A stretch of 64,000 nucleotides of DNA from Sipunculus nudus (Eukaryota; Annelida; Sipuncula; Golfingiida; Sipunculidae). Positions 33,814 to 43,949 of this stretch are shown here, one piece after another. The stretch lies in assembly GCA_026874595.1 (NCBI GenBank), contig CM049311.1:33003176-33067175 (forward strand), read 5' to 3'. The position numbers and the translations under genes were made by a program. The notes under the pieces are model-generated. The model was not told the origin of the DNA. It was given only the letters and a program-made list of their open reading frames with translations, and ran no database searches. The first letter of the stretch is position 1, and each line of letters opens with the position of its first letter.

Positions 33814-36800
33814 CATTTTAAAATACCATTAACAATTACAAGGTTTTAAAAAATAAGTTCTTATGTTTCCAGTAAATGTATATGTTAATTCTAAACCAGG
33901 TCTATAATTTCATAGTTAACTCAGATATGGAACCAAAGCTTTCACTTCTAATTATTAATTTATTTCTTTTCCATATGATTATAATATAAATATTGCTCTC
34001 TGAATATCAGGGGTAGTATTAATTTGACCCCCCCATGCTTAAAAGTGGGGGAGGGGGGATACTAAAATTTATTTCCAAACCATTAACAAAATTAATTTCC
34101 AGTTAGAAGGTCAAATGCCATATTTCATTTCTTGCCAATGCCGTTTCACGTGCCAGTGCTGAAAAAATATTTCAAAATATTGAACGTCGCATTCCAACGG
34201 TTGATCAAATTTCATCAATGTATCGGTCCAGGGATCTCTGACGATACCGACACAGTATTTCATTTTGTATCGTGGTGTATATCGTGCACCGGGAAACAGT
34301 TACAGCCGTAATAAAACGCACCCGGAAGACAATAGTTCATCTGTGGTCTCCTATTATTGATTCAGGTACTCGGGAGGTATTACCTGACTCGGACATGTTA
34401 CCATGGCGACATTCAACAAAGATTATTGTATGAATTCACCTATATTGCTTGGAATTTGCTGCTACGACATGGTGTTGCAAGGGATTTACATTTAAAATTT
34501 TAAGGTATATATACGTATATGTGGACTGACGATGCGTATTAACAAATTAGATACAAAGGCGTAATAAATAATTGTTAAATATCCATAAAGGCATAAATGC
34601 GACTAGTCAATTCCTGATATTAGGATCGAAACCCGATTAGAATTTCTGGAACACGAGTACCAATTCTGCTTACAGCAGTATTCTTACACCTTATGTGGGA
34701 ATGCTTACTATATACACACGGCCATGCTTGCGACACAACCACACACGCAGTCACGAATTGGTGAACTGTATAGAGTGTCCAGTTAACTCTATAGAGTGCC
34801 CAGTTAACAATGGAGGAATTGAGGAGCAGAAACAATGATTACCACGAGGACTACGACAGGACTCGACAAAAATTGTTCTATGGACTAAAGGACAAAATAT
34901 GGAGTTGCTGGAGTATTTATTATTTCTTTCCTGTTTCATTCTTCAAATTTAGCGGGGAAACGCTTGCAAGAAGTTCCAGGAAGGGAAAAAATGTAAATTA
35001 GCTGGAATTGAGCATATTATTAAAAGAAAATGTTGAATCCACTTTAAATGATACATGTATGAACGGAAATGTTTGCATTTTATTACAAATAGTGAGGATT
35101 TCTTTGAAGGAAGTAAGGTAGGAACACCAATTAGCATTATATATACCCAGGAATAGTGCTCAATTCATTTGATTAATGACCTTATCAGATAATATTATCA
35201 GGTTGTATTGGTGCTGCCGTTATTTTATGACGAATCCACCGACAGCTAGAGTCTGTTGGTTTTTACAAGAGTTCCTTATCAGTTCATATGTTCACGTTTT
35301 ATCAAAGGCGTCGTGTTCTAAAGCAAGGTGCACTTGACAGTCAACAGCTGATTTTCGCTGGAACTACTCTATCCTGTGATCGTTTCTGCTCGAAGCGAAT
35401 CTCTTCCTGATAGACACTACGACCGGGACTATTTGTCTCAACTGTCAAACATTAAAATCAAAATTTTGTTATATTTCAAGGAAAGATCTTCGGTTTATTA
35501 TTCAACGTGCTTGTGCACACAGAATATTAGGCCTACTTATACCGTCATGTCCTTACCATAAAAACACTAATGCTTATGTAATTTGCCTTGAAACAATTCT
35601 AATCCAATATATTTAACGGACTACATTTAAGTACCCTCTCCACTACATTTTTACCTACGCCGCTGGTGTATGTGGCAGCCGAGGTGCATTGTGGGGCACA
35701 GATTGTGACGCCTATAAACCCTTAACATCAGAATCGTCCTCGTGTGAGTCTGCACAGCGTGCATTATCAACTTATATTTTCAGGGTTTATCATTGGCGGG
35801 GTGTTCTGTGGTGAGGTACACGTGACAGCCACGGGTTACCCTGAGGATTACCGCTTTGAGACGTATTGGTCTGAAGGAACTACCGTCACCGTCACGTGTT
35901 TGCTGAAACATCGTGGGTCCGTGGTCGAGTTCACTTGGAGTAAATTCAACGAGGACAAAATTCATGTGTTGTCCGAAAACACCCAACTCTTACCCGAAGT
36001 GGCTGCAGAGACTGGAGGACGCTATACCATCGACGACGCCTCTACCGATCAACATTATCGCTTCATACTGCGCATTTCAGGTCAGTTCGCATCCATGGCT
36101 GAAAATGTTATAAGCCATTTTCACATATTAAACGAAAACAAGTTTTAAGACGGTATGTGGTAATTCAGATATATTGTTTAGTAACTTGCTAAATCTAAAA
36201 ACCATTATCTTTCCTCTACCATTTTTCTTTTATGTTTAAAAATGTAAATTAACATTATTTATTGAATCAAAATTATAAAAATTCAATTTCGAGTAAGAAA
36301 CCTTCCTGATTTCCTGTGTATGTAATCTTAATTAATGATATAAAGCGTTGGAACAGTTTTGAAAACTGTTTACTATTTAATTTTGTAAGGTTGGATTTGA
36401 TTGGTCATTATGATTTTGGTACCATCACATGTGCGCCTCACCAAAATTTATATAACATCTGGCCGGGTCGCTCACTGAAGTTAAGTCTCTACTCAACCCG
36501 AGCTAAATTGGCCTACCTGGTTCTGAAGAAAATGCCTTACTCTCTCCTTATAGGGGCATATATGCAGCTACCTCGTTTGGCCCAGCGCTTCATTGTTCCC
36601 TTTCTTGTACGACCACAAGGACAGTTTCATTTGCTATTGGTGTGCAGCTTTACATCATATTATGTATACAACTCATCCTGAGTTAATTCCCTACAAGAAA
36701 TATGTGTTTATGAATGTAGTTTTATTTTTGCTCTGTTTTCAGACGCTAAGCCATGGGAGAGTGGAAAGTTCGGCTGCCGAAGCAGGTCGAACGAAAAAGT

Positions 36801-39800
36801 AAAAGACTCTGGTTCTCAGGGGATCAACATTGCAGGTACATGACAAGTATTAGAGTCTGGCTCTCAGGGGATCAACATTGCAGGTATGGAAAAAATATTA
36901 AACTCAGGCCCGTAGTGGATCAACATTGCAGGAACAGGACAAGTATTATTTGGAGCGGTGGTGTAATGGTTAAGGTGCCGAGTTCGAATTCCGGCCATAC
37001 ACCCACCGCGCCAAGACCCTATAAGGCATGGTCAAAAAGGCGAGAGTGCCTTTGTCCACACAGCAGTAGAAATGGGTACCAGTAAGTACTTGGAAGGTAA
37101 CATGCGATGTACTAGCGTCCCATTCAGGAGGAGTTTAACTCCTGTGTCGCTTCACGCTACAGAAACCGGGATAAGCTCCGGCCTCCGGTATTAAAAGCCC
37201 AATAGACTTTACCTTGACTCAGGGGTGCGACATTGCAAGGACGGGACAAGAGTTAGACTCTGGCTCTCAGGGGATCAACATTGCAGACACGGGACGAGTA
37301 TTATATTCTGGTTATCAGGGGATCTTTTTTTATAAGCTTTTATTCATAAATTCGGTACATGTATGCAATATGATATCATAGTTTTTCAAACAACGTTTTC
37401 AAACGTATATCCCTCTGTGTCTTATTATTCCTGTTTACCATAATAATATATATTGGTTCTCAGGGGATCAATATTGCAGGTACGGGACAAGTATTATATT
37501 CTGATACTCATGGGTGCGACATTGCAGGTACGGGACAACTATATTATATTCTTGTTCTTGGGGGGGGGGGATCAACATTGCAGATTGTGGATAAGTATTA
37601 GACTGTCTCTCAAGGGATCAACATTACAGGTACGTGACAGGTAATTAGACTCTGGTTCTCAAGGGATCTACATAACAGGTACGGGACAAGTATTAGACTC
37701 TGGTTCTCAAGGGATCAACATTACAGGTACATGACAAGTATTAGATTCTGGTTCTCAAGGGATCAACATTACAGGTACGGGACAAGTATTAGACTCTGGT
37801 TCTCAAGGGATCAACATTGCTGGGACGGGACAAGTATAGGGTATGAGGGTATTCGACACGAAGTGATTGTCTACTTGAATAATATCTAAATTTCCCAAAG
37901 ACCTATCTGTTTTTTTTGGTGTTTTTATTCTCACTCAAAGTACAAGGAAATGTATCAGATTATTGTTAGATTTGATAAAGAATAAAATTAAACCAAACCA
38001 GTCATTAGTAAGTTTCGAATTCTATCCTTGTTTGTGACATCTTCATAAACTGTTATGCCCGTCCCACACTCCGGTAAACCTGCTATTTCTCCTACATGTA
38101 CGCTTGTATTTTCTCAAGGGATCAACATTACAGGTACATGACAAGTATTAGATTCTGGTTCTCAAGGGATCAACATTACAGGTACGGGACAAGTATTAGA
38201 CTCTGGTTCTCAAGGGATCAACATTGCTGGGACGGGACAAGTATGAGACTTAGGGTATTCGACACGAAGTGATTGTCTACTTGAATAATATCTAAATTTC
38301 CCAAAGACCTATCTGGTTTTTTTTGGTGTTTTTATTCTCACTCAAAGTACAAGGAAATGTATCAGATTATTGTAAGATTTGATAAAGAATAAAATTAAAC
38401 CAAACCAGTCATTAGTAAGTTTCGAATTTTATCCTTGTTTGTGACATCTTCATAAACTGTTATGCCCGTCCCACACTCCGGTAAACCTGCTATTTCTCCT
38501 ACATGTACGCTTGTATTTTCTCAAGGGATCAACATTACAGGTACATGACAAGTATTAGATTCTGGTTCTCAAGGGATCAACATTACAGGTACGGGACAAG
38601 TATTAGACTCTGGTTCTCAAGGGATCAACATTGCTGGGACGGGACAAGTATGAGACTTAGGGTATTCGACACGAAGTGATTGTCTACTTGAATAATATCT
38701 AAATTTCCCAAAGACCTATCTGGTTTTTTTTGGTGTTTTTATTCTCACTCAAAGTACAAGGAAATGTATCAGATTATTGTAAGATTTGATAAAGAATAAA
38801 ATTAAACCAAACCAGTCATTAGTAAGTTTCGAATTTTATCCTTGTTTGTGACATCTTCATAAACTGTTATGCCCGTCCCACACTCCGGTAAACCTGCTAT
38901 TTCTCCTACATGTATACGCTTGTATTTTCTCAAGGGATCAACATTACAGGTACATGACAAGTATTAGATTCTGGTTCTCAAGGGATCAACATTACAGGTA
39001 CGGGACAAGTATTAGACTCTGGTTCTCAAGGGATCAACATTGCTGGGACGGGACAAGTATGAGACTTAGGGTATTCGACACGAAGTGATTGTCTACTTGA
39101 ATAATATCTAAATTTCCCAAAGACCTATCTGGTTTTTTTTTTGGTGTTTTTATTCTCACTCAAAGTACAAGGAAATGTATCAGATTATTGTAAGATTTGA
39201 TAAAGAATAAAATTAAACCAAACCAGTCATTAGTAAGTTTCGAATTTTATCCTTGTTTGTGACATCTTCATAAACTGTTATGCCCGTCCCACACTCCGGT
39301 AAACCTGCTATTTCTCCTACATGTACACTTGTATTTTGTGATTGAAGGCAGGATTGATCCATCCACGGTTCAGCTTTTCACTAGTCCCCCGGTGATCGCA
39401 GGGGGATACCTGAACGTTGCAAACGCCTCTACATTCAGCGCCACCTGCGTGTCTAATGCCGCCAATATTCCTCCAGTGATAGCGATCAGTCTAGGCGACG
39501 GGCGAGACCTTAGGAAATACATACACAACAAAACAGTCACCACTTTAAGGCAAGAAAAGTAAGGTTCCTGGTTAAACTGGTATATTTTCATTTTATTTGA
39601 TGCTGTTCATATAGACTAAATGGTACATTTCCGTTGACTTATATTTAATTCTATTAATTAGATTAGAGCTAAATTTAAAATTTCCGAATGAAGGGGTCTG
39701 TTATGGTATTAGAAAAAAGACGCAGTTGAATGACATGTTGGACGGAAATTTTAATTTCCGAAATCATTTGAAAATAACAAGAAATAAAATGGCACCACCC

Positions 39801-41633
39801 ATGTTGAACTACTGATAAAATTGTACTTTCCATTTTGTTTTAATTGTTTTTAATTACTGTGCATACGGTGGCAAAGAGTGGACATTATTAGACCCCTGGG
39901 TATCCTGTTTCAGAGTCCGTGAACTTGATATGTACGAAGTCAGAAAGAAAGCCATTTTTCAGCTAAGTGATGTCGTGGTCACGTGTGACGACCACCTACA
40001 CCACCTTACTTGCTCTGCTACCGCTCCCGTCAGTCAGGTGGTAATGGCAAGCGTCAAGGTCAAGGTCGTCGGTAAGTTTGCATGTAGTCGTCCAAATACA
40101 CTTCATTCTAACAATACAAGCTTTGTAATTTGTTATAAATTAGGCTTGGGAATCGGATGCCTAATTTATATGTAAGAAGCACATCTTTTCAAAATTGTTT
40201 CCAGATTATCACATGATCCTCCCACGTTTTCCTACTTTTTTTTACCTTAGTCCTATTTTTCCTGCTTTTTCTTAAAATAAATTTCCTACTATTTCCCACT
40301 TCTTGTAGTGCTGTAACATGCGATGTCAAAATGCTATAAATCGCTGTGATATTGCCCTTGTGGCAATACAGGTAAGCTATGGACATTTTTAGCATCATCA
40401 TGAAACCATTTCAGGGTACATATTTAACAACAAATTATATAAATGCCAGCAGGACAAGGACAGGACACTCATCATTAACAGGGACCACAAAACATTTATT
40501 ACATATAAAATACCAAATTTTGGTATAGTTTAATAGAGAACATAATAGATGTGTTATTCTTCATAGGCCTATTATCTGCCTCTTGCCTGTCAATTTTCGA
40601 TGTGTAATGCATGGTGAATGTGTACTGAGACGACAATAAGACTACTGTATAAAGAACTGTTCACTTGTGTTGATGGAGCGATCTTCTTCGCGGGAAGATC
40701 TCTTTGCCAATTATTATGAATTTTAAAACAGCTCCAACATAAAACCAAGCACGGTATATAAGGTGTTAATTATATAATGTAGTGAAGAAGGCCAGACTTC
40801 ATCTTAACGGAACCGATAAGACGGACAGTAACCAAAGCAACAGGGTGTGTTGATGACGTAAAGATTAGGGGGTCGATCAGTGCTCATTAGCATAAACTAC
40901 ATGCATGTTGTATGATTAAGTGCAGTTAAAAAATTCTTGTGCGTAATCATATTTGTATTGAACGTCATGATATCTTGAGAACCAGTGACATTCGTGGCAA
41001 TATTGGCACTCTGCCTAAACCTATATATTAGGGCACTAAATATAAATATTTGTATACGGGGAAAGATTTAGACTTCTTACATAGGGTACGATATTGATAT
41101 TTTTATATTTTATATAAACGTGTAGGCTTTCAAATAAAGGTCAACATAACACGACAGAAATGCCATATATGGTTCTTCCGTATTTAAACTTTAGGGGGGT
41201 GGGGGTGGGGGAGGGTGATTTACTTGTGTCATCTGTTCGATAATAGCATTTCAAATACATGTCATATAGTCATGCATATATTTATCCATCCATTCATCAC
41301 TGTTATGGTTTTGTCATTTTTGTTGCAGTCAGCAAACACCTGAGTCCTAATGAAGCAGGGACATGGTTTCACAATTATCTGTAATTAGTATATTACTGAC
41401 TCAATGACTGTTGCCGTATGAAATACGTATACCAATTGTAAAGACCCATCTAGCAGAGGCTGTATTTTCTAGGTAACATCAGTCGGTCTAGCAGCCAACG
41501 GTGCCCTGGTTATAAATCTTCTCTCCTGGTTTCAGGCTGTGGTGGAGCCGGCTCTTTGACAAGCAGCCTGACTACTGCTCTCGTTGCCATGGTGATTTTA
41601 TTCTCCAACATCGGATGCTTGATGCGAGAGTAA
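32427..41633 (+). CDS. Ig gene 1: secreted or GPI-anchored two-Ig-domain protein, six exons, 297 aa
   Basis: Exons are 32427-32463, 35784-36080, 36743-36835, 39348-39558, 39914-40071 and 41536-41633; they sum to 894 nt. All introns are GT-AG with phases 1,1,1,2,1, matching Ig gene 2 exactly. Residues about 1-21 are a signal peptide. Residues about 22-142 are a V-like Ig domain with Cys in VTCLL, Trp in VEFTWSKF and the F-strand motif [12 protein letters not shown]. Residues about 143-265 are a second Ig-like domain (FSATCVSNAAN, VTCDDHLHHLTCSA). Residues 266-297 are a small-residue stretch then TALVAMVILFSNIGCL, fitting a GPI signal or a short membrane anchor. N-glycosylation sequons NAS and NKT occur in domain 2. 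It is likely a cell-surface recognition or adhesion protein; ligand and family name are unknown to me. Confidence 0.85.
32776..32820. repeat. (TA)n microsatellite
   Basis: TA run with one early interruption, followed by further short TATATA tracts to about 32900. Confidence 0.95.
33682..34075. mobile_element. hAT-type MITE, right end lost
   Basis: It starts CAGTGGCGTCAATTTATCTT, identical to the left end of the 59111 copy. It then carries GACTCG, an internal (AT)n array (33765-33808), TTTTAAAAAATAAG, TTAATTCTAAACCAGG and ATAAATATTGCTCTCTGAAT in the same order as other copies. The GTATTGACGCCCCTG terminus is missing; it fades after a G-rich stretch. Confidence 0.75.
33765..33808. repeat. (AT)n microsatellite inside MITE
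   Basis: About 22 AT units at the same internal position as the AT arrays of the other MITE copies. Confidence 0.95.
35640..35765 (+). repeat. Interspersed repeat segment, inverted relative at 50690-50850
   Basis: CACTACATTT(T/A)TACCTACGCCG, then GCAGCCGAGGTGCAT, GCAC/CAGATTGTGACGCC and ACAAACCCTTAACA-like blocks appear in the same order in the reverse complement of 50690-50850. It ends just before the acceptor of exon 2 here. Confidence 0.7.
35784..36080 (+). CDS. Ig gene 1 exon 2 (V-like Ig domain, A to E strands)
   Basis: 297 nt, phase 1 at both ends, TTTTCAG acceptor and GTCAGT donor. It encodes the rest of the signal peptide, then GEVHVTATGYPEDYRFETYW, the B-strand cysteine in TVTVTCLLKHRG, the C-strand tryptophan in VEFTWSKF and the E-strand HYRFILRIS. 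Compared with the paralogue, the framework is kept (EDY, TYW/YPEG, TW, LL, STD) and the loops differ. Confidence 0.9.
36743..36835 (+). CDS. Ig gene 1 exon 3 (F and G strands)
   Basis: 93 nt, phase 1 at both ends. It encodes AKPWESGKFGCRS, the F-strand cysteine region equivalent to the classical DSGxYxC, then KDSGSQGINIA as the final strand. The donor CAG|GTACAT and the last ~30 exon bases are the source of the downstream minisatellite. The paralogue's exon 3 is also 93 nt. Confidence 0.88.
36836..37860. repeat. 48-bp minisatellite of exon 3 end plus donor site (first block)
   Basis: Repeats of (A/G)ACTCTGGTTCTCA(A/G)GGGATC followed by AACATT(G/A)CAG|GTACGGGACAAGTATTAG begin immediately after exon 3. 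Donor positions at 37679, 37727 and 37775 show the 48-bp period. At least a dozen units are present, interrupted by a SINE-like insertion (36949-37215) and an unrelated segment near 37323-37450. Most units retain CAG|GTAC. Confidence 0.93.
36949..37215 (+). mobile_element. tRNA-derived SINE inserted in the minisatellite
   Basis: An A-box-like TGGTGTAATGG and a B-box-like GAGTTCGAATTCC lie only about 11 bases apart, so the anticodon-arm region is missing. The body contains GCTACAGAAACCGGGATAAG and CTCCGGC, then ATTAAAAGCCC. It splits the 48-bp array. No poly-A tail or clean target duplication is clear. Family assignment is not attempted. Confidence 0.65.
37706..39343. repeat. ~408-bp higher-order tandem repeat, four copies
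   Basis: Equivalent points (start of CTCAAGGGATCAACATTACA) lie at 37706, 38113, 38520 and 38929, a period of 407-409. Each copy contains three 48-bp donor units, then a unique block (ATTCGACACGAAGTGATTG … GTAAACCTGCTATTTCTCC). The last copy ends at ACTTGTATTTT, four bases before the acceptor side of exon 4. Copies differ by only a few substitutions or T-run lengths. Confidence 0.95.
39348..39558 (+). CDS. Ig gene 1 exon 4 (second Ig domain, first half)
   Basis: 211 nt, entered in phase 1, left in phase 2 through GTAAGG. It encodes GRIDPSTVQLFTSPPVIAGG, then FSATCVSNAANIPPVIAISL and the GDGRDLRKYIHNKT segment. Cys in ATCVSN is the B-strand cysteine; no C-strand Trp is present. The acceptor TTGTGATTGAAG is weak in pyrimidines. 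A nearby CAG at 39349-39351 would give the wrong frame. Confidence 0.88.
39914..40071 (+). CDS. Ig gene 1 exon 5 (second Ig domain, second half)
   Basis: 158 nt, phase 2 to phase 1, TTTCAG acceptor, GTAAGT donor. It encodes ELDMYEVRKKAIFQLSDVVV, then TCDDHLHHLTCSATAPVS and the G-strand VKVKVVG. Two cysteines nine residues apart (TCDD and LTCSA) are shared with the paralogue. LTCSA fits the F-strand cysteine. Confidence 0.9.
40072..41535 (+). other. Ig gene 1 intron 5
   Basis: No repeats of note except a G-rich run near 41190-41215. No additional exon is supported. Confidence 0.6.
41536..41633 (+). CDS. Ig gene 1 exon 6 (GPI-type C-terminal tail)
   Basis: The TTTCAG acceptor leads in phase 1 to GCGGAGSLTSSLTTALVAMV and ILFSNIGCLMRE, then TAA (41631-41633). 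Small residues GAGS provide a possible GPI attachment site before a hydrophobic stretch. The last three residues MRE are charged, so a short transmembrane anchor is an alternative. Confidence 0.88.
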
Positions 41634-42139
41634 CGCCCCCTTGTGGCTATATTTTAACTATTCCGAAACATCGTTTACTTGCCATGCTACGCTTTTTATT
41701 GGTCCAAAGGCCAACGTCACTTACGTGTGTTTAGAACATTGACTTGCAGAGGCTAATTTGTACAGCATTCGTAAATATTTATAAAAAAAGAGATTCTCAG
41801 GGTTTTTTTTTATCTTGACCAAAGTAAGACCTATGCATTGTATAAAAAGTATAAAAGCCTCAGAAATGTTCCCACATTGAGAAGTATTTGTTGTAAGTAA
41901 CTTTTCATCTTATCCACTTAGAAAAACCTAGAAAAGTAAATACTGGAAATATCCTAGCAAAACAGCACTGTCCTACAATATTATGAAGTCAAGCTAACTA
42001 AATATGGTACATTTAAAGTTAAATTTTTATATTGTAGGAAAAGTGCATATGTATATAGGCCTATACGTTCCTAAGTAGGTGTTGACCATGTTGTGTTTAA
42101 AAAATTCATACCTATGTGCAAAATAGGTGTCATATGGCA

Positions 42140-42880
42140 AAAGCTCTGTGTATGGGGTTGGCGTTATCGTCGGATAGCCCAGTTTTAAGGGTTGGCGTCA
42201 GAATGCAATGGACGTGATGCGTAATGGACGTCATGGTGGGATGTACCTGAATACAGCGCTTGGGTCACAGTTGGATGACCTTGTATACGGGATGAGCGTG
42301 ATAGTGCGATGGCCCTGCATGCAGGGGACTGTCTTAGTGGGATAGTCCCGTATACGGGGTGAGCGTCAAAGTGGGATTGCCCTGTGTATGGGATGGGCGT
42401 CATAGTGGGATGGCCTTGTATAATGGGTGGGCGTCGCTGTGGGATGGCCCTGTATACGGGGTGGACGTCATATTGTGATGGCCATGTTCGCCGGGTGGGC
42501 GTCATAGTTGGATGACCCTGTATACGGGTTGGGCTTCACAGTGAGATGGCCTGGTATACGGGGTGGGCTTCACAGTGAGATGGCCTGGTATACGGGGTGG
42601 GCTTCATAGTGGGATGGCCTGGTATACGGGGTGGGCGTCACAGTGAGATGGCCTTGTATACGGGGTTGGCGTCACAGTGGGATGACCCTGTATACGGGGT
42701 TGGCATCACAGTGGGATGATACTGTATGCGGGTGGACGTCTTTGTGATGGCCACTCTCGCAAGGTAGGCGTCATAATGGGATAACCACGTGTATGTAGTG
42801 GGCGTCATTGTGGGATAGCCGTACGTGCGGCAAGTTATGATGATTTCGCCGTGCATGTATGTGGGATGGGCGTCATAATT
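42140..42880. repeat. 34-bp minisatellite downstream of Ig gene 1
   Basis: About twenty units of TGGCCTGGTATACGGGGTGG followed by GC(G/T)TCACAGTG(G/A)GA, with a period of 34 (42547 to 42581). Central units are nearly identical; edge units are more diverged. It lies between the gene 1 stop codon and a possible polyadenylation signal, so it could be within the 3' UTR. Confidence 0.95.
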
Positions 42881-43243
42881 GGGTGCTTGGACAATAGTTG
42901 CGTGTACAGATGTTTGCTATTCCACGCATCATCCCAGAAAATTATGCAGTTGCTTTATGTGATTTAGCCGACATGCCTTTTTTGTTATCGTTACATTTTT
43001 AATGTACAATAAGCACAATGCTGAAGCTGTTATACAAAAATCTACGCATCAGGGAATCTTTGTTGGATCGATATAGTGGTGTATGATATGATAGTATTAG
43101 TAATACCCCAGATTAAAAGATTTCGCAGTTACTAAATGACATTAAGTTAAGTTGGTGGATGCATTTTACTGATTGCATTATTTTAATTGTGGTGCTTCAG
43201 TGTTTTACTGTTGTTAATATTTGTGATTTGTTCATTGTTGAAA

Positions 43244-43249
43244 AATAAA
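43244..43249 (+). promoter_or_regulatory. Candidate polyadenylation signal of Ig gene 1
   Basis: AATAAA followed within about 15 bases by GT/T-rich sequence, a normal arrangement. It is 1.6 kb past the stop codon. No canonical AATAAA was seen closer in. Confidence 0.3.
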
Positions 43250-43392
43250 TGTTGATTACATGTATTTTTTTTTTTGCTTAAAAACACAATGTCTTGTTTT
43301 TCGTGGCCTTTATTTTAATAAAAATGTCAATATATACTGCAAAGCGCATTCTTCAACCCGACCCCGTCCCTCACCTTACTTGTTTAATTAAA

Positions 43393-43760
43393 GGGACCTA
43401 TTCACATACCAACTGTGTAAAATATAAAAGTATGGTGTTTTCTTCTTAAAGTATTATGGTATGTGCCAATACTTCGTTCTTAACCTGTTTGTCTTCTGCT
43501 GCCTACAATGGAAAAAATGCGTATACTGGGTACGATCAGTGGTGCACAATATAAACATAGGGCACACGCCACCTAGTGGCCGTACCGCGCGACTTCAGAA
43601 GTCAAGATTTTCCAAGCTTCCACGCTGTGTTTAAATCCTCTTTCTGATACTTTTTTATGTTTAGGAGTTTTTTTTATATAGTACTACCATGGTAAACAGA
43701 CACGGACTGTATTTTCTCACACAAAGAATCGCAAAACCATAAAAAACAGGTGAATTGGAG
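43393..43760. repeat. Interspersed repeat related to 24390-24600 and 25000-25450
   Basis: It opens AAAGGGACCTATTCACATAC and later has ACACGCCACCTAGTGGCCGTAC and an AAACAGGTGAATTGGAGAT end, resembling the segments at 24390 and 25000. Non-coding. Confidence 0.55.
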
Positions 43761-43949
43761 ATGTCCAAAAGCCATTTAAATTGATGAAATTAAATTAGGA
43801 ATTAATGTATTCTTCTGAAAAGAAACTGTGCGAAATGCAGAAAAAAAATAATCTCTGATCCTTAAAGTAATTGCTGATGCGGACAAAACATGACACTTTA
43901 AAACATGTTTTTTTTTTCTTTGAGAAATCTTTCTGGTATTGCTGGGGTG

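Larger units (their letters stand above)
32464..35783 (+). other. Ig gene 1 intron 1
   Basis: It holds (TA)n arrays near 32776-32820 and 33765-33808 and a hAT-type MITE copy at 33682-34075. A repeat segment at 35640-35765 has an inverted relative at 50690-50850. No exon is supported inside. Confidence 0.6.

Noticed and set aside
34810-35001. Open frame starting MEELRSRNNDYHED
   Set aside because: Charged start then low-complexity; no splice agreement and no recognised domain, inside intron 1 of Ig gene 1.
35744-35783. Extension of Ig gene 1 exon 2 upstream to an in-frame GTG
   Set aside because: There is no ATG, and the TTTTCAG acceptor at 35777-35783 matches the paralogue's exon 2 boundary and phase. 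A separate signal-peptide exon fits better.
36395-36500. Apparent Ig F-strand exon in gene 1 intron 2 (GHYDFGTITCA)
   Set aside because: The true F-strand exon is 36743-36835, conserved in the paralogue. This segment recurs at 60765-60870 in a non-equivalent intron of gene 2, so it is a dispersed repeat.
36952-36995. Functional tRNA gene
   Set aside because: A-box and B-box motifs are too close and no cloverleaf can form; it is a SINE head.
36836-39343. CRISPR-like array interpretation of the 48-bp repeats
   Set aside because: Units are contiguous without unique spacers, eukaryotic introns surround them, and the unit derives from an exon boundary.
39350-39352. GCAG at 39348-39351 as the exon 4 acceptor of Ig gene 1
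   Set aside because: Splicing there would put domain 2 in the wrong frame; GAAG|GC keeps GRIDPS aligned with GKIKDT of the paralogue.
42185-42856. Minus-strand open frames rich in YTGSSH-like repeats
   Set aside because: They fall entirely inside the 34-bp minisatellite.
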